IMG/VR virus record: IMGVR_UViG_3300002835_013237
Coordinates: 1 to 54,824 of that record
Reading direction: 5' to 3' (one strand)
DNA length: 54,824 nucleotides
From: a virus
Under the pieces are notes generated by a model. The model saw nothing but the letters and a program-made list of their open reading frames with translations. It did not search any database and had not been told where the DNA came from. The translations under genes and the position numbers were made by a program. This document shows positions 15,316 through 22,068 of this stretch, in pieces. The number at the start of each line of letters is the position of its first letter. Position 1 is the stretch's first letter.

Positions 15316-15323
15316 TATATTTA
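15316..15323 (+). promoter_or_regulatory. TATATTTA promoter-like box before lipoprotein gene
   Basis: TATATTTA immediately follows tRNA-Leu and lies 22 bases before the ATG at 15346. Confidence 0.4.
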
Positions 15324-15345
15324 TTATTAATTAAAAAACAGGAAA

Positions 15346-15522
15346 ATGAAAAAAGTAATGTTCGCAATCGCAGCTGTAATTATGTTCGCTGCTTGTAACA
15401 ACTCAAGTGAAGGAGCCGCTACAACTGTTGATTCAACTAGTGTTGATTCTACTGTAGCCGTAGATACTACAGCCGTAGCTGTTGACACTACCGCTTCTAC
15501 ACCTGCTGTTGAAGTTAAGTAA
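15346..15522 (+). CDS. tiny secreted lipoprotein, Val/Asp/Thr-rich
   Basis: 58 residues. MKKVMFAIAAVIMFAAC is a textbook lipoprotein signal: Lys-Lys, a hydrophobic core and a lipobox ending AAC with Cys17 as the lipidated residue. The mature part is only about 42 residues, starts NNSSEG and then repeats VDST/VDTT-like units (VDSTSVDSTVAVDTTAVAVDTT). Such a peptide would sit on a membrane as an acidic, flexible decoration. It is flanked by tRNA-Leu and tmRNA and has its own promoter-like box and a strong terminator. Its more GC-rich, third-position-varied codons differ from neighbours, hinting at transfer or high expression. Confidence 0.82.
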   Translation: MKKVMFAIAAVIMFAACNNSSEGAATTVDSTSVDSTVAVDTTAVAVDTTASTPAVEVK

Positions 15523-15536
15523 TTAGCTTAAGCTAA
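15523..15536 (+). repeat. 14-bp perfect palindrome
   Basis: TTAGCTTAAGCTAA begins right after the lipoprotein stop and precedes the terminator by one base. It may be an operator-like or cleavage element, or chance. Confidence 0.4.
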
Positions 15537-15537
15537 C

Positions 15538-15582
15538 AAGTTCATCCAGCGGACGCCAAGCGACCAATGGATGAACTTTTTT
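15538..15582 (+). terminator. Rho-independent terminator after lipoprotein gene
   Basis: AAGTTCATCCA and TGGATGAACTT form an 11-bp perfect stem with a 19-base loop, followed by a T run. Lies 16 bases before the tmRNA. Confidence 0.85.
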
Positions 15583-15597
15583 AGTTCTTTAATTTAT

Positions 15598-16000
15598 GGG
15601 GGAGCCAGGTATTGCTCCGTAATGTGAAGATACCACTACATGCAGGCGGTTGGATGTGTCGCCTTTAAACAAACTTTCAACAAATAAATGACAACGAATT
15701 GTCAACTATGACCTTCGATGACTTAATGTCATTCGTAGGCGCCGATTACGCTCTTGCAGCCTAATCCGCAAGGGGCAGCTGATAGCCTTGCAACAGAACA
15801 GCACTTTAGTTTTCCTAGTTTCATAAAATTAGGTGGTGGATGGCACGTTAACCAAAACTAACGGCCCCAAGTATGGCGTATTGGCCAAGTCGAACCATTA
15901 CCACCGTCAGCAAGAGCGGTGTGAAAAATCTTGATAAGCATGTGATACGCTGGTGTTATTGTTCCTTACGGATACACCGGTTCGATTCCGGTCTCCTCCA
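15598..16000 (+). ncRNA. ssrA: transfer-messenger RNA (tmRNA, ssrA) with long tag
   Basis: The ends form a tRNA-like domain: GGGGGAG (15598-15604) pairs with CTCCTCC (15993-15999) with one G-U, and ACCGG-TTCGATT-CCGGT is a T-arm. Between them lie a GGCG/CGCC helix (15645-15663) like pseudoknot 1, a messenger part and further GC-rich helices. The tag frame ends ...GADYALAA-stop (TAA at 15762-15764), the conserved degradation ending. The frame is open back to 15669, giving roughly 25-31 residues, far more than the usual 8-15; it begins around NDNELSTMTFDDLMSF. tmRNA with SmpB frees stalled ribosomes and tags the unfinished protein for proteolysis. No smpB is in the window, so host SmpB is presumably used. 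Confidence 0.92.
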
Positions 16001-16014
16001 CAATTTTTTAAAAG

Positions 16015-16039
16015 GCAACTATCATTAGTTGCTTTTTTT
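16015..16039 (+). terminator. Rho-independent terminator after tmRNA
   Basis: GCAACT-ATCATT-AGTTGC, a 6-bp stem extended by A/T pairs, followed by seven T. It lies 14 bases after the tmRNA. Confidence 0.8.
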
Positions 16040-16040
16040 C

Positions 16041-16048
16041 TATATTTA
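16041..16048 (+). promoter_or_regulatory. TATATTTA promoter-like box
   Basis: TATATTTATAT directly after the tmRNA terminator and 27 bases before the ATG at 16076. No -33 TTG. Confidence 0.45.
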
Positions 16049-16075
16049 TATCCGACATAATTAAAAAATAAAATA

Positions 16076-16708
16076 ATGTATCGTATTCAACTTGATCCAG
16101 GGCCTTGGGCTCAATATGTAAAAAGAGCTGATAATGTTAATTTACCACTTAATGAAGTGAGTAAAAAATATATGATGGAATCTAATCTATATGCCACTCA
16201 ATTATTTGAGGCTTTACAACAACAGCAAAGTATGCAAAGTGCAGTAGCTGCTGCTGGTGCTGGACTTGGAACACCAGCTGTTACTACTCCGGCACCAACC
16301 TCTACTCCAACTCCAACTCCAACAGCTACTCCAACTCCAACCCCAACTCCATTACCTGGTACATCAAGTATAGCTATTAATTTATGTGCTCCATCATCAT
16401 CTTATAGTGGTATGGTTGTTTACGCTTATGTTTCAAGTAGTCAAGCATTTTATACTAATACAGGAGTAACAGCTAGCTTCTATTGGAGCGGAAGTGGCAA
16501 TGAATTATTATCAGGATCAATTTATATAAATAGTGGATCAAGTTGTGGTAGTGGATCATTTAATGGAATAACTCCAGGTCAAACAGTTGTTTCATTCACT
16601 CACTCTGGATCTATAAATCCTCCATCTTATTTCACATTATCATCTGGTACATATGTTTACTCAACTGGATCAGCTATAACTTCTGGTGGTTGTATAATAT
16701 GTCCTTAA
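16076..16708 (+). CDS. modular protein: helical head, Thr-Pro linker, beta-rich tail
   Basis: 210 residues. Residues 1-65 look soluble and helical (KYMMESNLYATQLFEALQQQQ) with an Ala/Gly stretch. About 66-97 is a Thr/Pro/Ala repeat linker. About 98-210 is a Ser/Gly/Tyr-rich beta domain with four cysteines (LCAPSSS, SSCGS, GGCIICP) that may form disulfides. There is no signal peptide. The layout suits a virion surface or adhesin-like part in which the head attaches and the tail is displayed, but no family is recognised. Flanked by its own box and terminator, it is a single-gene transcription unit. Confidence 0.7.
   Translation: MYRIQLDPGPWAQYVKRADNVNLPLNEVSKKYMMESNLYATQLFEALQQQQSMQSAVAAAGAGLGTPAVTTPAPTSTPTPTPTATPTPTPTPLPGTSSIAINLCAPSSSYSGMVVYAYVSSSQAFYTNTGVTASFYWSGSGNELLSGSIYINSGSSCGSGSFNGITPGQTVVSFTHSGSINPPSYFTLSSGTYVYSTGSAITSGGCIICP
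16300..16352 (+). repeat. ACTCCA tandem repeat encoding Thr-Pro linker
   Basis: About eight imperfect copies of the hexamer (A/C)CTCCA in frame with Thr-Pro codons inside the gene at 16076. A short relative, ACTCCAACTCCAACACCA, ends the UDP-sugar dehydrogenase gene near 36180. Confidence 0.65.
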
Positions 16709-16731
16709 TAAATTAAATTAAAAAAGTAAAG

Positions 16732-16761
16732 GACGGTTCAATAATGAACCGTCTTTTTTTT
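16732..16761 (+). terminator. Rho-independent terminator
   Basis: GACGGTTCA-ATAA-TGAACCGTC is a perfect 9-bp stem with a 4-base loop followed by eight T. Confidence 0.92.
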
Positions 16762-16768
16762 ATATTTA
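16761..16768 (+). promoter_or_regulatory. TATATTTA promoter-like box before secreted-protein operon
   Basis: TATATTTATA overlaps the end of the terminator T run and lies 19 bases before the ATG at 16788; it would start the transcript carrying the T9SS cargo gene. Confidence 0.45.
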
Positions 16769-16787
16769 TACCTGACTAATTAAAAGT

Positions 16788-17264
16788 ATGAGACTGTTTT
16801 TAACTATTATATTGATATCATTATATACAGTACTAGCTGCGCAACCAACTACAGTATATGTTGGTAGTGTGACTAATAAAGTTAAAATGGGTCCTTTAAC
16901 AGGTAATAAAAATTTAGCATTTGGTGTTAAAAATGTAGCTGAAGAAGTTATATTAGATAAAGGACATGATTTAACTAATGACAGTACAGCATTTAGATTA
17001 GATCTTGAGATTATATATTTTGACATTCAACAAACAGCTACAGGTGTAAGTGTATTTCATAAAACAGAAAATGAAACAATAATTAGAATAAAAGGTATTC
17101 TTTATACAAATGATAAAAAGCCTAAAGAATACATTGCAACAGGTAAGAGTTCTGAAATATCTACCTCAACTATGATAATTGATGAAGGTGGTGGTTTTAA
17201 TCAAGCGTCAGCTCGTTCTGCACTTAAAAAAACCATTATTAACCTAATCGATAAACTACTATGA
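16788..17264 (+). CDS. secreted CsgG/curli-assembly-related protein, short form
   Basis: 158 residues. A clear Sec signal peptide (MRLFLTIILISLYTVLA, cut near AA-QP) is followed by a compact alpha/beta domain: TVYVGSVTNK, then FRLDLEIIYFDIQQTATGVSVFH, then STSTMIIDEGG and a C-terminal amphipathic helix SARSALKKTIINLIDKLL. The order resembles CsgG- or YajG-like outer-membrane assembly proteins, but this is a weak, by-eye match. It overlaps the T9SS cargo gene by 4 bases (ATGA), so the two are probably made together, possibly as partner and cargo. Confidence 0.5.
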   Translation: MRLFLTIILISLYTVLAAQPTTVYVGSVTNKVKMGPLTGNKNLAFGVKNVAEEVILDKGHDLTNDSTAFRLDLEIIYFDIQQTATGVSVFHKTENETIIRIKGILYTNDKKPKEYIATGKSSEISTSTMIIDEGGGFNQASARSALKKTIINLIDKLL

Positions 17265-19153
17265 AAAAACTATTATTAGCCCTTTCGCTTTTAATTAGTT
17301 ATGTAACTACATTCGCCCAAACCCCTCAAATTGGTCACTTCCAGACTCTTGCTACTGTAAGAAGGGGAGATACATTAGATGTAGCTTGGTACTACAGACC
17401 AGGTTCACCTGATATTCGTACATTCCAGGTTGACTGGCAGTACAAGAAAACATTATTAACTTATATCTCAACTACAGTTGACGCTGCTGTTAATGGAATG
17501 ACTCCATCAGTAAGTTATAAAACTTGGGATAACTACAAGTATAATACCTACTCAAATGGTACTTATACTTACACTTCAAATACAGATTGGACTGTAGGAC
17601 GTAACTATTTAGTATTGTCAAGTGGATCTACTATTGGATCTAATGGTTATATTATCCATAACAAGTATAAGATTAACGCTGTAGCTCCAAACTACGTATC
17701 AGATACAATTACTGTGAACTGGGCTCGTATGTTTGATGTTAATGGTGCTACAATTGGTGATAATGTAGCTCAACTTACAAACCAAAGATTAGCTATTAAA
17801 TTATTAGGTAATTTAACATTATCAGGTAAAGTATGGTTAGGTCCTCAAATGACATTAAAGCCTGTTATTTGGTGTTATCAAGCAAACAATAACGCATTTA
17901 TCGATTCAGTAACAGTAAATGCTGATGGTACTTATACTTTAGATAATATTGATGAAAATACAAGGTATAAACTAGATGTTAAGTTTCCATCTCCACTTGC
18001 TACTATTAGAGACAATGCTGTGACAATAGCTGATGCTGTTAAGACATATGATGAATATACTAATACAGATGTTAACCAGACATTTCCAAGAACATATTTA
18101 AGAAATGGATTAGCATACTTGATTGCTGATGTTAATAAAACAGGTACTTTAGATGGTGGTGATGCTTATTCAATCTATGCCTCAGTATCAGGATTAAAAC
18201 CAATTGATACAACTAAATTAATAAATGCGTTTGCTAAAAATACTTATGATTCATTAGCATTAGGTGTAAACCAATGGAATGACTGGTCATCTCATATTAA
18301 CGGTGTAACTTACATTTATGATAGTGTTGGATTAGTTAACTTAACAGGTGTGGATATTAAATACTTCATTTTAGGTGATGCTGACAGAACACATTCATCT
18401 CCAGTATATAACGCAAATGGTGATTTAGTAGCAGCTGCTAGATATATTGGAACACTTGATGTTAATATTCCAAATGTAACTGCTCCAACTGGTCAAGCAA
18501 TGTATGCTAATTTTAATATCAACACAAATGGTATTAAAAATGATGGCTTACAATTTGAAATGAGATATGATCCAACTAAAGTTAAATTTGAGGAAATCAT
18601 ATCAAACATTCAAGGACCTTGGTTACAATATATGACTCACGATGATGCTAATGGTATTATTCGCTTTGGAGGAATGAATAACCAAATATTAGGATCATTA
18701 ACTGGTAATGCTACTCCATTTAAATTAAAATTCTCTCCAATTGGTACTAACGACATTATGACTAACGTATATGTTAGAAGCTTAATGGATGCCGCTGATA
18801 GAAATGGAGATCATTTCAATATTAATTTATTATCTGATTATGTAGTATTAGCTACAAGACAATCATTAATACCAACTCCAGATGGTGAAATTACAGCTAC
18901 AATTAGACCAAACCCAACAAGTGGATTCTTTGAATTAGTAGTAGTATTTCCTAAATCAAATATGACATCATTAGCTACAGTATATGATATTCAAGGTCGT
19001 AAAATTAAAGACATTGGTAGAATATGGAGTGATGATTATGTAACAACTGTTATTAAGCAAGTTGATTTAACATCAGCTGCTAACGGACGTTACTTATTAG
19101 TATTAGACAATGAAAATCAAAAACGTTTAGCAAAACAATTTGTTAAAATTTAA
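17261..19153 (+). CDS. secreted cohesin/dockerin-like protein with T9SS C-terminal sorting domain
   Basis: 630 residues. Order: signal peptide (1-19, MKKLLLALSLLISYVTTFA, then QTPQ); a cohesin-like beta domain (about 22-165); a prealbumin/CNA-B-like domain (about 183-242, LTLSGKVWLG ... DGTYTLDN); a dockerin-like Ca-binding loop IADVNKTGTLDGGDAY (288-303) and a second short copy YFILGDADRTHSS (368-380); a second cohesin-like domain (about 398-525, QFEMRYDPTKVKFEEI); and residues 541-630, which match type A Por sorting domains: RPNPTSGFFEL, VYDIQGRKIKDI, VDLTSAANGRYLLVL, KRLAKQFVKI. That domain directs export across the outer membrane and attachment to surface lipopolysaccharide in Bacteroidota. 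The phage thus appears to make a protein for display on the infected cell or for release. Confidence 0.88.
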   Translation: MKKLLLALSLLISYVTTFAQTPQIGHFQTLATVRRGDTLDVAWYYRPGSPDIRTFQVDWQYKKTLLTYISTTVDAAVNGMTPSVSYKTWDNYKYNTYSNGTYTYTSNTDWTVGRNYLVLSSGSTIGSNGYIIHNKYKINAVAPNYVSDTITVNWARMFDVNGATIGDNVAQLTNQRLAIKLLGNLTLSGKVWLGPQMTLKPVIWCYQANNNAFIDSVTVNADGTYTLDNIDENTRYKLDVKFPSPLATIRDNAVTIADAVKTYDEYTNTDVNQTFPRTYLRNGLAYLIADVNKTGTLDGGDAYSIYASVSGLKPIDTTKLINAFAKNTYDSLALGVNQWNDWSSHINGVTYIYDSVGLVNLTGVDIKYFILGDADRTHSSPVYNANGDLVAAARYIGTLDVNIPNVTAPTGQAMYANFNINTNGIKNDGLQFEMRYDPTKVKFEEIISNIQGPWLQYMTHDDANGIIRFGGMNNQILGSLTGNATPFKLKFSPIGTNDIMTNVYVRSLMDAADRNGDHFNINLLSDYVVLATRQSLIPTPDGEITATIRPNPTSGFFELVVVFPKSNMTSLATVYDIQGRKIKDIGRIWSDDYVTTVIKQVDLTSAANGRYLLVLDNENQKRLAKQFVKI

Positions 19154-19164
19154 AATTAAATAAC

Positions 19165-19494
19165 ATGTCAGAAGAAACAAATGTACAAGACCATAATGAC
19201 GGAACATGGTCAGGTCTTAAGAAAACAATTATTGGAACACTTAGCACAGCTGTATTAGGCGCTGGTACTTGGGTTACCACTACATTTTTTGGTGGCCATA
19301 GTGAGGACAAAGAAGAAGCTAAAACAGAACAAGCTGCTCCAGCTCAACCAACTATTGTTATTAACAACACTCAACAGCAACAACAAGCTGCAGGTGGTAA
19401 TACAACTATAATTAAAGAAAAAATAGTTGAAAAGCCAGCTGCTCCAGCTCCTGCTCCGAAGAAAAAAGAATTTTCAGAAGAACCAAAATGGTAA
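19165..19494 (+). CDS. small membrane protein with Gln/Pro/Ala-rich tail
   Basis: 109 residues. A hydrophobic stretch at about 20-43 (TIIGTLSTAVLGAGTWVTTTFFGG) is followed by an Ala/Pro/Gln-rich low-complexity region (PAQPTIVINNTQQQQQAAGG, PAAPAPAPKKK) and a charged end. There is no Sec-type cleavage site, so it is probably an N-in single-pass anchor. A holin, spanin or envelope spacer role fits the neighbourhood, but nothing specific is recognised. It lies between the T9SS cargo and a holin-like gene. Confidence 0.6.
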   Translation: MSEETNVQDHNDGTWSGLKKTIIGTLSTAVLGAGTWVTTTFFGGHSEDKEEAKTEQAAPAQPTIVINNTQQQQQAAGGNTTIIKEKIVEKPAAPAPAPKKKEFSEEPKW

Positions 19495-19515
19495 TAACCC
19501 TTAAAATCTAGAAAT

Positions 19516-19779
19516 ATGAAATGGATTAAAGAGTTGTTTGATGACAACAACACAATCAATGAAAAATCAGTTGTAGGATTTATCGCTTTCTTTATGATGG
19601 TAATCGCTTTAGGCGTTGACATCTTTACAGGATTTGCTGGTGAAGAATTTGTTATTAATGAGTTTATCTTTGATGGCTTTATGGTTATTGTTTTAGGTTC
19701 ATTTGGTATTGGATCTATTGACAAGTTTATCAATGCTAAAAAAGGTAATAAATCAGAAGAAACTCCAACCGAAGAGTAA
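19516..19779 (+). CDS. holin-like small two-helix membrane protein
   Basis: 87 residues with two hydrophobic helices (about 19-41, VVGFIAFFMMVIALGVDIFTG, and about 49-69, IFDGFMVIVLGSFGIG), a charged N-terminus and a Lys/Glu-rich tail (KKGNKSEETPTEE). Size and topology fit class II holins, which permeabilise the inner membrane so that lysins escape, and similar small proteins are common in phages. A secreted NlpC/P60 peptidase follows 5 kb downstream. It is followed after 1 base by the CsgG-like gene. The holin role is an inference from topology only. Confidence 0.5.
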   Translation: MKWIKELFDDNNTINEKSVVGFIAFFMMVIALGVDIFTGFAGEEFVINEFIFDGFMVIVLGSFGIGSIDKFINAKKGNKSEETPTEE

Positions 19780-19780
19780 A

Positions 19781-20536
19781 ATGGAAAAAAAATCTAATAT
19801 GATTAAAGCAATTATTGGTATAATAGCATACTTTATACTAATGTTTACACTAGCTAATAAGTGTACTGCTCAAGTTGTAGGTAAAACTGTAACTGAAGAT
19901 TATAAAGCATCATTTGAAAAAAAATCAAATATTGATAGTCTATTAGATTATGATGGCCCTAAAATCCCAATTCAGATACTTAGCTTAGGCATCAGTGAAG
20001 ATGTCTATGCTATGTATCCTGAATTGAAGGATAAAAGAGTAGGTTTAGGTGTAACTAATATTGTAGTTGAATTCTTAGAGGAAACTAACCACTTTACCTT
20101 TACTGAAGACAAAACTGAAATTAAAAATAGAATGGTTAAGCAATTCCAAGCATCACAAGCTGGAATTACTCAAGATAAATTAGATGGTAGAGGTAAAATT
20201 AGATTAGCTCACTACTTTGTCTATATTGAATGCTATGATTTCTCAGTTTCAGAAGATGAGACAGTGAATATGAAAGACGGAGTTAAAAACACAGTTGTAA
20301 CTCGTTTAGGTTTACAAGTTAAATTTGTTAATGCTGAAACTGGAGAATATTTCACTGGTTCAGGTTTAGGTGATGCTAAAACAGTTAGAGAATTAACATT
20401 AATGAATGATGATAACTTTAGTGAGGTTAAATTTAATCAATCAACAATAGGTACCTCAACTAAAAAAGCACTTGAAATAGCAGCGGGTAAAATATTACTC
20501 CGCATGCATAAGAAAGGTATATTTAAAATGCAATAA
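19781..20536 (+). CDS. CsgG-like outer-membrane secretion/assembly protein
   Basis: 251 residues from ATG 19781, chosen because it directly follows the upstream stop; upstream in-frame codons lie inside that gene. The N-terminus (about 7-31, hydrophobic then KCTAQ) is a signal sequence. The body follows CsgG in order: PIQILSLGI, IVVEFLEETNHFTFTEDKTEIKNRM, GRGKIRLAHYFVYIECYDFS, RLGLQVKFVNAETGEYFTGSG and a final helix STKKALEIAAGKILLRM. CsgG forms the nonameric outer-membrane pore that exports curli subunits. CsgG-like genes have been noted in some marine T4-like phages. Here it accompanies other exported proteins, suggesting a pore or anchor for them. The E. coli lipobox Cys is not clearly preserved. 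Confidence 0.75.
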   Translation: MEKKSNMIKAIIGIIAYFILMFTLANKCTAQVVGKTVTEDYKASFEKKSNIDSLLDYDGPKIPIQILSLGISEDVYAMYPELKDKRVGLGVTNIVVEFLEETNHFTFTEDKTEIKNRMVKQFQASQAGITQDKLDGRGKIRLAHYFVYIECYDFSVSEDETVNMKDGVKNTVVTRLGLQVKFVNAETGEYFTGSGLGDAKTVRELTLMNDDNFSEVKFNQSTIGTSTKKALEIAAGKILLRMHKKGIFKMQ

Positions 20537-20537
20537 C

Positions 20538-20645
20538 ATGGCACGCTCTAAGAAAAAACATTATAATCAACGTAGTATTAAAGCTGGCCGTAAAACAACA
20601 GCACGTATTAAAGCAAATAATATTGTTTTGAAGTCATTAAACTAA
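20538..20645 (+). CDS. 35-residue very basic peptide
   Basis: ATG 20538, one base after the CsgG-like stop; stop TAA 20643-20645. The product starts MARSKKKHYNQRS and contains about 12 Lys/Arg in 35 residues with no hydrophobic segment. It resembles a small ribosomal-protein-like or nucleic-acid-binding peptide. Its position in the tight operon supports it being translated, but function is unknown. Confidence 0.5.
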   Translation: MARSKKKHYNQRSIKAGRKTTARIKANNIVLKSLN

Positions 20646-20655
20646 AATTTGATGA

Positions 20656-22068
20656 TTGAGAAAATTAAGAATATACTTCACCTTGCTGTTGCTCTTTTTA
20701 GCGACAGAAAACATTAATGGGCAAACTCTTACCCATCAATTTACAGATCCTTGCACTGGTCAAGTAACTTATTTTTCAGTTCCTGCTACAGGTACTGTTA
20801 TTTTCTTTTTAGGCCAATCAAGACAATTTACATCAGCTGATGTTCAAAGTGGAGTATTTGCCTCTTGGGTTAATCAAGTTTATGCTGATTACCGTAAAGT
20901 ATCTCCTTGTGGACAGCAGCAAGGACAAGTAACACAAAATCAAATCACATCTCAAATTATAGGCAACACTGTACAAAGTGTAGTTGGTAGTATTATGAGT
21001 CAAGCTCAATCTGCAGCCTCAAGTACTATCACTGGTGTTGCTACATCAGCATCAACTGCTAATGCTTCATCAGCTGGGTCAAGTGATGCTGCTTCTAAAA
21101 ACAATAAAGATGGGGATAATAAAACTAAAAATAATGAAAACAACAATAATAACCAAGGTTCAACTAGTTCTTCAAACAGTGGAGGAAACAATCAAAATGG
21201 CGGGGGTAATGGCGGTACTAGCGGGGGCAATAATAGTGGCGGTAATGAAGGAGATGCTAAAACTACTACTAGGACTGAACAAAAAGGAGAAGAAGTAGCT
21301 GGTACTACAACAATGAATGTAGATCAACAAAACCAAAATAGCTCTAAAGACGATAATAGCAGTAGCGGAGGTGGGGGAGGAGGTAAAGGTGGAAAAAATG
21401 GAGGTAAAAGTGGAACAACTAATCCCCTAATAGTATCATCTGACTTTACAACAGCTCAAAATCTAGATAAGACATTCACACCTATACTTAATTTAAGTAT
21501 GAATCAATCCTCAATGACAGGAATGTCAAGTTGGGGATTAACATCAATGATATGGTTTAATTTTAAACAATTTGCCTTATCAGGTAAATACACTAAAATT
21601 AACTTTAGTAAAAATGGTAAGTTAAAATGGGTACATAACATTAATTTAACTGGTGTTTATTCATATGGTAATGTAATTGGATTTGTTGGTTATAGTGGAA
21701 TACTAAATGCTGGTAAATGGGGTGTAACTGGATTTAATACTAGTGCTGCTATGACATTAATAACTGGTGAACAGAAAAACACATTTATATCACCATCAAT
21801 AACAGCATTCTATACTAAACCATTTAAAGCAAATAAACGTTTAACTATATCTCCTGAGTTGTATATTATATCAACACCATTAATATATTCTACTGTAGAT
21901 AAAGTGACAACAACAGATAGAACATTTAGTGCGTTTATAGGTAGTGGATTTGACTATCAGTTAACAAGGCGATTTAAATTCAATGTTAATTATAAAGCAA
22001 ATTTGTCTACCAACCCTGATTTTCCTATATTGTCGTTTTTCCTAATAGGAAGTAAGATTAACTTATGA
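20656..22068 (+). CDS. secreted protein with low-complexity linker and outer-membrane beta-barrel-like domain
   Basis: 470 residues starting at TTG 20656; the nearby ATG is in another, closed frame. Signal peptide about 1-22 (MRKLRIYFTLLLLFLATENING, then QTLTH). Residues 23-110 form a small domain beginning FTDPCTGQVTYF and containing WVNQVYADYRKVSPCG. About 115-255 is an Asn/Ser/Gly/Gln low-complexity stretch. About 256-470 shows alternating strands typical of an outer-membrane barrel (WGLTSMIWFNFKQFALSGKY, GVYSYGNVIGFVGYSG) ending in FFLIGSKINL. It could be a porin-like partner for the CsgG-like protein. Overlaps the lectin gene by 4 bases. Confidence 0.6.
   Translation: MRKLRIYFTLLLLFLATENINGQTLTHQFTDPCTGQVTYFSVPATGTVIFFLGQSRQFTSADVQSGVFASWVNQVYADYRKVSPCGQQQGQVTQNQITSQIIGNTVQSVVGSIMSQAQSAASSTITGVATSASTANASSAGSSDAASKNNKDGDNKTKNNENNNNNQGSTSSSNSGGNNQNGGGNGGTSGGNNSGGNEGDAKTTTRTEQKGEEVAGTTTMNVDQQNQNSSKDDNSSSGGGGGGKGGKNGGKSGTTNPLIVSSDFTTAQNLDKTFTPILNLSMNQSSMTGMSSWGLTSMIWFNFKQFALSGKYTKINFSKNGKLKWVHNINLTGVYSYGNVIGFVGYSGILNAGKWGVTGFNTSAAMTLITGEQKNTFISPSITAFYTKPFKANKRLTISPELYIISTPLIYSTVDKVTTTDRTFSAFIGSGFDYQLTRRFKFNVNYKANLSTNPDFPILSFFLIGSKINL

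Noticed and set aside
15523-15536. 14-bp palindrome as a phage attachment site
   Set aside because: A single palindrome near tRNA genes is not evidence for integration; no integrase or second copy is visible, and the gene content fits a lytic phage.
16300-16352. ACTCCA repeats considered as a CRISPR-like or regulatory array
   Set aside because: They are short, in frame with Thr-Pro codons and have no spacers, so they are a coding low-complexity linker.
19371-19733. 120-residue - strand ORF opposite the holin-like gene
   Set aside because: Anti-sense of two good + strand genes; composition is Ile/Ser/Ala-rich without any motif.
21035-21298. Second + strand frame inside the low-complexity part of the barrel protein
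   Set aside because: Reading frame arises from the repetitive Asn/Gly/Ser codons; the translation is hydrophobic noise and the main frame is continuous on both sides.
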